DNA of 64,000 nt from Ruegeria aquimaris (lineage in GTDB: Bacteria > Pseudomonadota > Alphaproteobacteria > Rhodobacterales > Rhodobacteraceae), in the NCBI RefSeq assembly GCF_025751555.1, contig NZ_JAOWLB010000009.1:62001-126000 (forward strand). Reading direction: 5' to 3'. The notes under the pieces are model-generated. The model did not search any database. It was given only the letters and a program-made list of their open reading frames with translations, and was not told the DNA's origin. Below, one piece after another: positions 35,949-44,902 of the stretch (the first letter of the stretch is position 1; every line of letters begins with the position of its first letter). The position numbers and the translations under genes are program-made.

Positions 35949-36347
35949 GGTCTCGACCTGGAACACGTAGGCAAGGTCCAACCGGTACTTTATCGAATAC
36001 CCTAGAACGAGCCCCAAAATCGCTCCGACCTCGCGCATCCGCTCGGTCTGCCAGACAATCAGGAACAACGTTTCGGTGCCCCAGAACAATAGCGTCGTGG
36101 CGACGCCAGTCAGGGTATAAAGCGAGAATTTCCCTACCTCTCTGCGGAAATCTTGCGGCTGGTCGAAAAATATCCACTTCTTGTCAAGCATGTATTTCAC
36201 GACAAGCCCGGCTCCGGTTCCCAAGACCAGAGCCAGAACATACCCGGACACACCTACGAATTCTGTCAGCACCAAACGCTGAATACCGAGGTTGACCAGC
36301 ACCGCGACAATCGCAAAAATAGCGTAGCTAATTGCCCTGACTGCCAA
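35934..36347 (-). CDS. GtrA-family membrane protein
   Basis: 137 aa with four membrane helices and the GtrA signature (NLGIQRLVLTEFVGVSGYVLA, KYMLDKKWIFFD, SLYTLTGVATTLLFW). GtrA proteins flip or handle polyprenyl-linked sugars. It starts with TTG 36347 (GAGGGA shortly upstream). Its 3' end overlaps the HAD-UbiA gene by 15 bp on the opposite strand. The pairing with a UbiA-type transferase fits lipid-linked pentose transport. Confidence 0.87.
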   Translation of the reverse strand: MAVRAISYAIFAIVAVLVNLGIQRLVLTEFVGVSGYVLALVLGTGAGLVVKYMLDKKWIFFDQPQDFRREVGKFSLYTLTGVATTLLFWGTETLFLIVWQTERMREVGAILGLVLGYSIKYRLDLAYVFQVETSKRN

Positions 36348-36885
36348 ACGTTCCCTCTCTTCCGGTTATCTGAAACGGCCGATCCTGAGATAATGGGCCC
36401 GACGACCCGCAAATGCCAACCCTGATCGCGCGAGAAGCTCCGGTCCCAGGTTCAAGGGCGCACGCTCAGCCGGTTCGTCGCCGCCGGGCAAGTCAGCGGC
36501 GACATCAGTGGGCGGGCTTTGCCGAGCAGCCTGCCCAAGGTCAAATAGCGGATCGGGGATTGTTGCTATGCCTTGGAGCCATCGAGGGAGTGGCACGCGG
36601 AAACCAACCGGGGCTCGCTACGACGACGTATCAGGCCGCTCTTGAAAGCCGGGTATCCGTCAGCAATAGTGATCATCGAACCGGACCCAATAAGACCGTT
36701 GCAATCTGGCGGGTTCCATTTGCGTCCACACATAGCAAGTTCGGCAACGCCATTCAGGTCGGTGCTCCACCGCAAGTGAGCTTGCTCTGACAAGCCCCTC
36801 TGCCACCGTGTTCCCGGTTGGCGACGGTACGCCGGTGATGCCATAGTAGTGTCGTCACAAGTGCGCAGACACAACGGAAGGCTTC
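36348..36885 (+). other. Gene-free stretch before the COG2187 gene
   Basis: About 540 bp without a credible coding sequence. Short frames on both strands (to about 125 codons) have Arg/Ala-rich shadow-like composition and no recognisable motif. A decayed gene is possible but I cannot name it. Confidence 0.4.
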
Positions 36886-37962
36886 ATGTCAACACATCCC
36901 CGCTCCGAGCAGAATCGTTTTCCGATTTCGGAGAAAGTTCGGTTCCTATCCGGGGTTGCCGCATATCCTCATGGGCCGAAATCCGTGGAAGTGATTGAAA
37001 CGCACATGTCATGGGTCTTTCTCGCAGATGAATTGGTCTACAAGCTGAAGAAGCCGGTAAGATACGATTTTCTCGATTTCAGCACGGTTGAAAAACGCTG
37101 CGCCGCTGTCGCCGACGAAGTTCGCCTCAACCGTCGACTTGCCAGTGATGTTTACCTTTCAGAGCGTCCCCTACGGATTGGCACCGATGGAAGACTTACG
37201 CTGAACGGGTACGGGCAGGCCATCGACTGGATGGTGGAAATGCGAAGGTTGGCGCAAGAACAAGATCTCGAACACGTGATTGCATCTGGTGGTCCGAGGC
37301 AAGTCGACCTTTCCCGTTTGACGGATCTTCTTGCCGAGTTCTATCTAGGGCTTCCGCCCGCAGATATCGATCAGGACACCTATTGCTCTCAGTTCGCCGA
37401 CGAGGCCCAATTGACCGAGAATGTCCTCACCGACCGCACACTCAAGCTGGACGAACCGTTGCTGGCATCCGCTCTCGATGGTTTCCGGCGCGCCTTCGAA
37501 ACGGCGACTCCACTGCTGCGTCACCGGGTCCAGAAGGGTTGTATCGTCGAGGGGCACGGGGACCTGCGCCCGCAGCATGTTTTTATGAGCGAGCCACCGG
37601 TCATCATTGACTGTATCGAGTTCAACCTTCGCCTTCGTCTTGTCGATCCCCTGGACGAGATCGTCTTTCTGGGCATGGAATGTGCGCATCTCGGTGCAAG
37701 TTGGGTTGCGGGAAAGCTTGTGCGAAGGTTGAACTCGGTGATTGGCGAACCGTCGGCCGATCTAGCCGACTTCTACTGGCGCTACCGCGCACTTTTGCGC
37801 GCGAGACTGGCGCTTTTGCACTTGGTTCTTCAGCCCGGCCGCACTCCTGAAAAATGGCGACCACTGGCGGGGGCTTATGTTGCTTTGTCGACCAGACCAG
37901 ACCTCATGCGCCGGCAGCCGGGAGGTCTACAATCGGACGACAGTTGTGCAGGCACTGGATAG
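36886..37962 (+). CDS. COG2187 aminoglycoside-phosphotransferase-like protein
   Basis: 358 aa. The N-terminal part has the family line YPHGPKSVEVIETHMSWVFL, VYKLKKPVRYDFLDFST and EVRLNRRLASDVYL. The C-terminal kinase-like loop VEGHGDLRPQHVFM ... IIDCIEFN contains the catalytic Asp and metal ligand. The usual C-terminal ATPase domain of some members is absent. The family is often found with universal stress and PRPP genes, but its substrate is unknown. CGGAAGG precedes ATG 36886. The 3' end overlaps the convergent PRPP synthetase by 59 bp. Confidence 0.8.
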   Translation: MSTHPRSEQNRFPISEKVRFLSGVAAYPHGPKSVEVIETHMSWVFLADELVYKLKKPVRYDFLDFSTVEKRCAAVADEVRLNRRLASDVYLSERPLRIGTDGRLTLNGYGQAIDWMVEMRRLAQEQDLEHVIASGGPRQVDLSRLTDLLAEFYLGLPPADIDQDTYCSQFADEAQLTENVLTDRTLKLDEPLLASALDGFRRAFETATPLLRHRVQKGCIVEGHGDLRPQHVFMSEPPVIIDCIEFNLRLRLVDPLDEIVFLGMECAHLGASWVAGKLVRRLNSVIGEPSADLADFYWRYRALLRARLALLHLVLQPGRTPEKWRPLAGAYVALSTRPDLMRRQPGGLQSDDSCAGTG

Positions 37963-38914
37963 CCTGTCCGAACAACGGAGCTGCGGATACGATCTCTATC
38001 CGGCTCGCAACATCACTGGTCAGGCGGAACGGCGGCACCGTGTCGGTAATCACCCAACCTTTGATAGCGGGGTCCGACAAAGCCTCGGTTGCGCCGCTGG
38101 TGAACAATCCGTGGGCAGCCAAAGCCCACACGTCGCGGGCTCCGCGACGCATGATTTCTCGGGCAGCGCGAACCATGGTCCCGCCAGAGGCGATCAGGTC
38201 ATCGACTATCAGAACGCGCGCGCCCTCGACCTGCCCTGCAAAAAGCTCTCCTGTGACCACTCCCGCGCTGCGTCGTTTTTCCATGAGAGCAAAACCGACC
38301 TCGCGCTGAAGTTTTTCTTCAAGCGCCTCTCGAAACAGCTGAGCACGTTTTACTCCGCCGGGATCTGGCGAAGCGACGCAGATTGGTGCGTCCGAGGCCA
38401 GTTCGATTGAGCGGTCCAACAAGACCCCACGCGTATCAAGCGCAACGGTCTCGCAGCGGAAGGAATTCTGGAATGCAGCGATGTTGTGAAGTTCCATCGC
38501 CACAACACGATCCGTCCCGACCGCCTCAGTCAGTTGCGCGACATAGCGCGCCGTCACCGGATCGCGCGGCTTTGTCTGCCGATCTTTTCGCGCGTAGGCG
38601 AGATAAGGCAGTACCGCCGTCACGCGGCCCGCACCACTTGCACGAAGTGCTCCGATGAAAAACAGCAGTTTGCACAGCTTGTCGTTTGGACTTTCATCCG
38701 GTCCGCCATGAAGCCCCTGGATCACGTAAACGTCCGCGCCGCGCACCTCTTCTAGAGGGCGCGCCTTGTGTTCCCCGTCTTCAAAGTTGCGCTCTTCCAT
38801 GGTGGCCAGTGACGTACCCGCCTCCTTTGCCACGGCGAGGCCAAAGGGCCGAGTAGCATTGAGAGCAAAAATCTTGAGTTCCAATGATAGGTCACTCCTT
38901 GATGGATTATCCAT
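37904..38914 (-). CDS. prs: Ribose-phosphate pyrophosphokinase
   Basis: 336 aa. PRPP synthetase fold: LNATRPFGLAVAKEAG, RNFEDGEHKARP, LPYLAYARKDRQTKPRDPVT (ATP flexible loop), the PDPGGVKRAQLF motif and the PRPP loop VLIVDDLIASGGTM. Makes PRPP from ribose-5-phosphate and ATP. It is a divergent type, not the housekeeping Prs length or sequence start. ATG 38914 has no good ribosome site. TTG 38884 has AAGGAG 10 nt upstream and may be the real start. A 6-bp inverted repeat (ATGGAT-A-ATCCAT on the coding strand) covers the ATG. Confidence 0.85.
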   Translation of the reverse strand: MDNPSRSDLSLELKIFALNATRPFGLAVAKEAGTSLATMEERNFEDGEHKARPLEEVRGADVYVIQGLHGGPDESPNDKLCKLLFFIGALRASGAGRVTAVLPYLAYARKDRQTKPRDPVTARYVAQLTEAVGTDRVVAMELHNIAAFQNSFRCETVALDTRGVLLDRSIELASDAPICVASPDPGGVKRAQLFREALEEKLQREVGFALMEKRRSAGVVTGELFAGQVEGARVLIVDDLIASGGTMVRAAREIMRRGARDVWALAAHGLFTSGATEALSDPAIKGWVITDTVPPFRLTSDVASRIEIVSAAPLFGQAIQCLHNCRPIVDLPAAGA

Positions 38915-39079
38915 GATCAGGCGTGCGCCAAACCTACCCGCGAATCTAATGCTGTGTCACCGTTCGAGGATTTTTTTCGAGACGGAGGTGTTAGCCAGGC
39001 TGTGTCTTTTGAGAGGCGTCGGACAGCTTCTGACCAGTTTCAGTTTCCCAATCACTGAGACAACCCAGTCGGAAAACAG

Positions 39080-39628
39080 CTAACGCACCACAGAAAAAGC
39101 ATCGGCGCGGTTGGGCTTGAAATTTGCTGGGGTGTAAAGGCCGCGCGCCTTGACTTAAATGTTTGTAGACCGACGAATAAACAGCGACGATTTTCTGCAA
39201 ACTTCACATCTGCCTTTAGCGCAGCATCCCCCGATCTTGCAGTCGGAACGGCAAGGGTGGATTCTCTGTGCAGTTGTTGAACCATTGGCCGGATTTCTGT
39301 CAGTCGGCATTGCCGATATCTTTCATCGCCGCGCCGTAGGAGCGGAGCGTGTCGGTAACCTGGACAAGAGATCGACCGTGGCGTTTCACTGATTTTCCGA
39401 GGAATTTCAATACGGCCAATTTGTCTCTCGTCTTCGCCACGAAGCTTTCCACGACCTCACCTTCGCGATAGGCGTCGCGCCAAGGATAGCACCGTACTCC
39501 ATTGATATTTATGACACTGCGGCCAGGTGCCGACGCCACTGCGACCAGGGCCGACGCAGATCGGCGCGTTTCTTGCGGACCTCGGAGGTGAAGATCGGGC
39601 CGAAACGCGGCCACCAGATTCGGGCCCG
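39080..39628 (-). pseudogene. Degraded IS6-family transposase
   Basis: Pieces of one IS6/IS26-type DDE transposase appear in order on the minus strand but in different frames: [86 protein letters not shown], then NPPLPFRLQDRGMLR, LQKIVAVYSSVYKHL and ANFKPNRADAFSVVR. Frameshifts and stops break it, and no terminal repeats were found. It is dead. Confidence 0.75.
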
Positions 39629-39630
39629 TT

Positions 39631-39644
39631 TTGATATGGATCAT
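39631..39644 (+). promoter_or_regulatory. FNR/FnrL box upstream of the acyl-CoA synthetase operon
   Basis: TTGAT-ATGG-ATCAT matches 9 of 10 bases of the FNR consensus. The box centre is about 53 bp before ATG 39691, so class II activation (start about 41 bp from the centre) leaves a short leader with the ribosome site intact. Confidence 0.6.
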
Positions 39645-39690
39645 TGCGTGCCAGTCAACCGCTCCAGCAAGGTCAACGTGGGAGGGGGCC

Positions 39691-41436
39691 ATGATGCAGA
39701 ACATCATCAGAAAGCGCCCGCAGCATTTGGGAAACTCGAAGTCGACGCCCGACGTCGGGGCCGTTCGGTTGGATGCCTACGAGATGGGACGCGTGCTGGT
39801 TACGGGTCTGCCGGATGGGGCGCTAAACATCGGGTTCGAAGCGGTGGACCGGCATGTGGCGCAGGGGCATGGCAATCAAACAGCGATAATCTGGTTGTCA
39901 AAAGATGGTCGGCGCGAGGTCATCAGCTATCGGTACCTTGCCGAACTTTCCTCCCGATTTGCCAATGTGCTGAAATCGCATGGCATAGAGCAAGGAGCCC
40001 GCGTCTTTTCCGCCATGAGCCGCGAACCAGAACTGTACGCGGCGGCGCTGGGCACCTGGAAGGCGGGCATGGTGTTCACGCCGCTCTTCGCCGCCTTCGG
40101 ACCCGAGCCGTTCAGAACCCGGATGGAGATCGGAGAGGCGAACGTTCTGGTCACCAGCCGGTCACTCTATGAACGCAAGATCGTCGCCTGGCGGGAGGAC
40201 ATCCCGACGCTGCGTCTTGTGTTGATCGTTGGCGATGAGGCGCCCGAGGGATGTGTCGCGCTGGGTCCGGCGTTGCGCGCAGCCTCGCCGGAATACGAGA
40301 CGCTCCACACCCGGCCCGAAGACCCGGCTCTGATCCATTTCACCTCGGGCACCACCGGCAAGCCCAAGGGTGCCTTGCATGTTCACCAGGCGGTTCTCTA
40401 CCACGCCCTGTCCGGGCGCCATGCGCTGGGGTTGCGACCCGGCATTCGCTACTGGTGCACCGCCGATCCCGGCTGGGTCACGGGGACGACCTATGGCATC
40501 ATCGCCCCGCTGGTGAACCGGGCCACGATGATCGTTGACGAGGCGGAGTTCGATCTTGACCGCTGGTACGGGACGATTCAGCGGGAAAAGGTCCAGATCT
40601 GGTATTCCGCCCCGACCGCGATACGGATGATGATGAGAGCAGGCAAGGACGCCGCGGAACCCTTTGATTTTTCCTCCCTCGAGTTTCTGGCCAGTGTTGG
40701 CGAGCCGCTGAACCCCGAGGCGGTGATCTGGTCGAACGAGGTGTTCGGGCTGCCGTTCCACGACAACTGGTGGCAGACCGAAACCGGCGGGATCATGATC
40801 GCCAACACGCAGGACGCGGACATCAAGCCCGGTTCGATGGGCAAGCCGCTGCCGGGGATCATCGCCGGGATCGTCGAAAACACGGGCGATGGCCTGCGTG
40901 AACTGCCGGATGGCGAGATCGGCGAACTGGCGCTGCGGCCGGGCTGGCCGTCGATGATGCGGGCCTATCTGAATGAGCAGGCGCGCTATGACAAATGCTT
41001 TGCCGATGGCTGGTACCTGTCCGGCGACCTGGCCATGCGCGATGCCGACGGGTATTACTGGTTCGTCGGGCGGGCCGACGACCTGATCAAGTCCTCGGGC
41101 CACCTGATCGGACCATTCGAGGTGGAAAGCGCGCTGATCGAACATGATGCCGTGGCCGAAGCGGCGGTGATCGGCGTTCCCGACGAAACCGCCGGCGAGG
41201 TGGTCAAGGCTTTCGTCACGCTCAATCGCGGTGCGGAACCCGGCCCCGAACTTGAACGCGACATTCGCGGTTTTGCCCGCAAACGCCTGGGGGCCGCCGT
41301 GGCCCCGCGCGAGATCGTGTTCCGCAACACGCTGCCGAAAACGAGATCGGGCAAGATCATGCGCCGCCTGTTGAAGGCGCGCGAACTGGGGTTGCCCGAA
41401 GGAGACACCTCGACACTGGAGACGGAGGAGACATGA
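39691..41436 (+). CDS. AMP-forming acyl-CoA (acetate-CoA) synthetase
   Basis: 581 aa from ATG 39691 (GGAGGGGG just before; ATG 39694 is equivalent). ANL-family motifs: [20 protein letters not shown] (ATP loop), [40 protein letters not shown] and the acetylatable lysine in [12 protein letters not shown]. Makes acyl-AMP then acyl-CoA; the sequence is AcsA-like (acetate or short chain). First gene of a four-gene operon whose next start overlaps its stop. The FNR-type box upstream points to low-oxygen control. Confidence 0.9.
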   Translation: MMQNIIRKRPQHLGNSKSTPDVGAVRLDAYEMGRVLVTGLPDGALNIGFEAVDRHVAQGHGNQTAIIWLSKDGRREVISYRYLAELSSRFANVLKSHGIEQGARVFSAMSREPELYAAALGTWKAGMVFTPLFAAFGPEPFRTRMEIGEANVLVTSRSLYERKIVAWREDIPTLRLVLIVGDEAPEGCVALGPALRAASPEYETLHTRPEDPALIHFTSGTTGKPKGALHVHQAVLYHALSGRHALGLRPGIRYWCTADPGWVTGTTYGIIAPLVNRATMIVDEAEFDLDRWYGTIQREKVQIWYSAPTAIRMMMRAGKDAAEPFDFSSLEFLASVGEPLNPEAVIWSNEVFGLPFHDNWWQTETGGIMIANTQDADIKPGSMGKPLPGIIAGIVENTGDGLRELPDGEIGELALRPGWPSMMRAYLNEQARYDKCFADGWYLSGDLAMRDADGYYWFVGRADDLIKSSGHLIGPFEVESALIEHDAVAEAAVIGVPDETAGEVVKAFVTLNRGAEPGPELERDIRGFARKRLGAAVAPREIVFRNTLPKTRSGKIMRRLLKARELGLPEGDTSTLETEET

Positions 41437-43430
41437 GCGCGGAGGAAAAACCGAAACTCGGTCGCGACGCTGTCCGGCGGCTTCTCGGGGACATGATCCG
41501 GATCAGGCGCTTCGAAGAAAAATGCGCGGAACTCTATACCGAGGAAAAGATCCGGGGGTTCCTGCATCTCTACGATGGTGAAGAGGCGATTGCCGCCGGG
41601 ATAATCCCGCTGCTGGACGAGAAGGACCGGGTTGTCGCCACCTATCGCGAACATGGCCACGCCCTGATGCGCGGTGTGCCGATGACAACTGTCATGGCCG
41701 AGATGTATGGCAAGGCCGAGGGCTGCTCCGGCGGTCGCGGCGGCTCCATGCACCTGTTCGATGACACGCGCAACTTCTACGGGGGAAACGCCATCGTGGG
41801 CGGCGGCCTGCCGCTGGCCGCCGGACTTGCGCTGGCTGACAGGATGCGGGGCGACGACACGGTCACCGCCTGTTTCTTTGGCGAAGGCGCGGTGGCCGAA
41901 GGCGAGTTTCACGAGGCGATGAACCTTGCCGCGCTCTGGACCCTGCCAGTTCTGTTCGTCTGCGAGAACAATGGCTATGCCATGGGAACCGCGTTGGACC
42001 GGTCCGAGTCGGAAACAGATATCGGCCGCAAGGCTGCCGTCTTTGGCATCGAAACGCAGGTTGTCGACGGCATGGATGTCGTTGCTGTCGAGGTGGCCGC
42101 AGCGAAGGCGCTGCGCCGGATACGCGCGGGCGAAGGCCCTGTGTTCCTTGAATGCCGGACCTATCGGTTCCGGGCGCATTCGATGTTCGACGCCCAGCTC
42201 TATCGCGACAAGGCCGAGGTTGAAGCGTGGAGGCAAAAAGGGCCGATCCTGCGATTCCAGTCCTGGCTCTTGGACAACGGTCTGATCCATGACGAGGAGA
42301 TCATGGCGATCGAGGCCCGTGCCGAGGCCGAGATCGCCGAGGCGGTACAGTTCGCCGAGGCAGGCACCTGGGAGCCGGTCGAAAGCCTGACCCGCGACGT
42401 GGTGGCCGCCGAGACGCCACCGGTCGCAGCATCCCAACCCACCGGGGAGAAGATCGAGACCACCTATCGAGAAGCCATTCGCGCGGCGATTTCCGAAGCG
42501 ATGCGACGCGATGAACGGGTGTTCCTGATGGGAGAGGACGTGGGCGCCTATGGGGGCTGCTATGCGGTGTCCAAGGGGTTGATGGACGAATTCGGCGAGG
42601 CCCGCGTGCGCGATACCCCGCTGTCGGAATCCGGCTTTACCGGCGCCGGGATCGGGGCAGCCTGCGCCGGCATGCGCCCCATCGTAGAGCTGATGACGGT
42701 GAATTTCAGCCTGCTCGCTCTGGACCAGATCCTGAACACCGCAGCGACGCTCAGGCATATGTCCGGCGGGCAGTTCAACGTGCCCGTGGTGATCCGCATG
42801 GCAACTGGCGCGGGCAAGCAATTGGCCGCGCAGCATTCCCACAGCCTCGAAGGCTGGTACGCGCATATTCCGGGGCTCAGGGTGCTCGCCCCCGCCACGC
42901 TGGAGGATGCGCGCGGCATGCTGTGGACGGCGCTGGAAGATCCCGACCCGGTGCTGATCTTCGAAAACGTGATGCTCTACAATCGCAGCGGCGAGATCGA
43001 CGCGGGCGTAGGTGCCGTCGACATCTCGCGCGCGGCGATCCGGCGCGAGGGCGGAGACATCACCCTGATCACCTATGGCGGCTCGCTCTACAAGACGCTG
43101 GAGGCCGCCGAAGCGCTGGCCGGCGACGGGATCGCGGCCGAAGTGATCGATCTGCGCGTGTTGCGACCACTTGACGATGAAACCATCATGGCCTCGGTCG
43201 CGCGGACACGGAGGGCGGTCATCGTCGACGAGGGCTGGCGCAGCGGCTCGCTGGCGGCAGAGCTATCGGCGCGCATCATGGAACAGGTGTTCTGGACACT
43301 CGACGCACCGGTCGGGCGGGTCTGTTCGGCAGAGGTGCCGATCCCCTATCCGAAACATCTGGAAGATGCCGCGATCCCGCAGGTTTCGACCATTGTCGCC
43401 GCCGCCAAAACGGCATTGGGGCGCGGCTGA
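41433..43430 (+). CDS. 2-oxoacid dehydrogenase E1, alpha-beta fusion
   Basis: 665 aa. The N-terminal half (to about residue 330) is E1-alpha: [25 protein letters not shown] and the thiamine-diphosphate motif GEG...ENN ([25 protein letters not shown]). The C-terminal half is E1-beta: [48 protein letters not shown] and [15 protein letters not shown]. Pyruvate/acetoin dehydrogenase type. Its start overlaps the synthetase stop (ATGA). The E1 alpha and beta parts are usually two genes. Confidence 0.92.
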   Translation: MSAEEKPKLGRDAVRRLLGDMIRIRRFEEKCAELYTEEKIRGFLHLYDGEEAIAAGIIPLLDEKDRVVATYREHGHALMRGVPMTTVMAEMYGKAEGCSGGRGGSMHLFDDTRNFYGGNAIVGGGLPLAAGLALADRMRGDDTVTACFFGEGAVAEGEFHEAMNLAALWTLPVLFVCENNGYAMGTALDRSESETDIGRKAAVFGIETQVVDGMDVVAVEVAAAKALRRIRAGEGPVFLECRTYRFRAHSMFDAQLYRDKAEVEAWRQKGPILRFQSWLLDNGLIHDEEIMAIEARAEAEIAEAVQFAEAGTWEPVESLTRDVVAAETPPVAASQPTGEKIETTYREAIRAAISEAMRRDERVFLMGEDVGAYGGCYAVSKGLMDEFGEARVRDTPLSESGFTGAGIGAACAGMRPIVELMTVNFSLLALDQILNTAATLRHMSGGQFNVPVVIRMATGAGKQLAAQHSHSLEGWYAHIPGLRVLAPATLEDARGMLWTALEDPDPVLIFENVMLYNRSGEIDAGVGAVDISRAAIRREGGDITLITYGGSLYKTLEAAEALAGDGIAAEVIDLRVLRPLDDETIMASVARTRRAVIVDEGWRSGSLAAELSARIMEQVFWTLDAPVGRVCSAEVPIPYPKHLEDAAIPQVSTIVAAAKTALGRG

Positions 43431-43431
43431 G

Positions 43432-44628
43432 ATGGGTGTTTTCCGAATGCCATCGCTGGGGGCCGACATGGAGGCCGGGACACTGGTCGAATGGCTGGTG
43501 AACCCCGGTGACACGGTCGCGCGCGGTGATGTGGTCGCCGTGGTCGAGACCCAGAAGGGCGCGATCGAGATCGAGGTTTTCGAGGCAGGTACGGTCACGG
43601 AACTCTTGGCGGAGATCGGGCAGACCCTGCCGGTTGGTGCCCCCATGGCCCGGATCGGCGACGACGAAGAAACGGGTGCGGAGCCAAAGCCGCCGGAAGA
43701 GGAAACACGACCGGCGCCGAAGGAGCGGAGCGCCCCTACCCCGCCAGCAGAAGCCGAAGCGCCCTCGGAAAAGCCCGCGCAGCCCCGGCAAGAGCCACCA
43801 GCGTCCGCCGCCGGTGCAAGCCCGGCGGCCCGCCGCGCTGCGCAAGAGGCCGGGATCGACCTCGTCCAGGTCAAGGGCTCGGGCCCCCAAGGCGCAATTG
43901 TTCTGGCTGATGTCGAGGCGCAAATGGGACAGGCCACGCCCACCAGCCGGCCAGCCGGAGAAGGCCTGTCGGACATGCGCCAGGCCGTCGCCGCCGCGAT
44001 GAGCCGGTCCAAGCGCGAGATACCGCATTTCTATGTCTCGCACACGGTCGAAACCCAACCGGTTTCGGAATGGCTCGCGCAGCAGAACGCCGAGCGACCG
44101 CCAGCCGAACGAATTTTGCTGGGAGCCGTCCTTGTCAAGGCGGCGGCCATGGCGGCCCGGCAGGTCGCGGCTCTCAACGGTCATTTCACAGAGGGTGGTT
44201 TTGTCCCCTCGGAAACGGCGAACATCGGCGTGGTCATTTCCCTGCGCGGTGGCGGGTTGGTGGCCCCTGCGCTGGCCGATGTCGACAAGATGAGCTTGTC
44301 GGATGTCATGGCCGGGCTGCGCGACATGGTCACGCGGGCGCGTTCCGGACGCTTGCGCGGTTCCGAGCTGACACGCGGCACCCTGACCGTGTCGAGCCTG
44401 GGCGAGGATGGCGCAGAGGGCATGACCGGAGTGATCTTTCCCCCGCAGGTCGGGCTTCTTGCCGTGGGCGCGCCACAGATACGACCATGGGTAACCGGGG
44501 CCGGGGTGGAACCGCGCCAGGTCACGACCCTTGTTCTGTCCGCCGACCACCGTGTTTGCGACGGGCGGCAGGCGTCCCGGTTTCTCGTCGCCATCCAAGA
44601 CTGCCTTGCCAGACCGGAGGAGCTATGA
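43432..44628 (+). CDS. 2-oxoacid dehydrogenase E2 (dihydrolipoamide acyltransferase)
   Basis: 398 aa. Residues 1-76 form one lipoyl domain with the modified Lys in VETQKGAIEIEV. A Pro/Glu/Ala-rich linker follows, then a peripheral subunit-binding domain (ARRAAQEAGIDLVQVKGSG) and a catalytic domain ending with the active-site ADHRVCDG. It takes the acyl group from E1 to CoA. No E3 gene follows. ATG 43432 lies one base after the E1 stop; the open frame upstream is a shadow of E1. Confidence 0.92.
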   Translation: MGVFRMPSLGADMEAGTLVEWLVNPGDTVARGDVVAVVETQKGAIEIEVFEAGTVTELLAEIGQTLPVGAPMARIGDDEETGAEPKPPEEETRPAPKERSAPTPPAEAEAPSEKPAQPRQEPPASAAGASPAARRAAQEAGIDLVQVKGSGPQGAIVLADVEAQMGQATPTSRPAGEGLSDMRQAVAAAMSRSKREIPHFYVSHTVETQPVSEWLAQQNAERPPAERILLGAVLVKAAAMAARQVAALNGHFTEGGFVPSETANIGVVISLRGGGLVAPALADVDKMSLSDVMAGLRDMVTRARSGRLRGSELTRGTLTVSSLGEDGAEGMTGVIFPPQVGLLAVGAPQIRPWVTGAGVEPRQVTTLVLSADHRVCDGRQASRFLVAIQDCLARPEEL

Positions 44629-44879
44629 ACGAAACCGAAACGAGGGCGATCTTTCTGGAGGAGCTCAACCGGGTCGCGCCCGACATAGACCCGGCAACGG
44701 TAAGGGACACAGACCATCTTCAGGATGATCTGGACCTGGATTCCATGGATATCCTCAATCTCGTGACGGCGCTGCATGCGCGTCTCGACGTTTCAATCCC
44801 CGAGTCCGACTACAAGGAGATTGAAACGCCACGGAAAGCCAGCGGATATCTTGCCAGACGGCTGCGCGAGCCGGAGTAA
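44625..44879 (+). CDS. Acyl carrier protein
   Basis: 84 aa, acidic helical protein with a phosphopantetheine site DSMD (LDLDSMDILNLVTALHARL), where DSL is more usual. Its start overlaps the E2 stop (ATGA). A dedicated carrier protein in an operon with an acyl-CoA synthetase and a 2-oxoacid dehydrogenase is unusual. It may accept the acyl group made by either enzyme, but nothing here proves it. Confidence 0.88.
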   Translation: MNETETRAIFLEELNRVAPDIDPATVRDTDHLQDDLDLDSMDILNLVTALHARLDVSIPESDYKEIETPRKASGYLARRLREPE

Positions 44880-44902
44880 CGGGCGCTGCTGCCAGCGCGT
44901 CA

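Noticed and set aside
36413-36874. Open frames of 102-125 codons on both strands
   Set aside because: No motif, poor start context and shadow-like composition; left as a gap.
38991-39285. Two short minus-strand genes between prs and the synthetase
   Set aside because: They are out-of-frame pieces of one degraded IS6 transposase; treated as a pseudogene.
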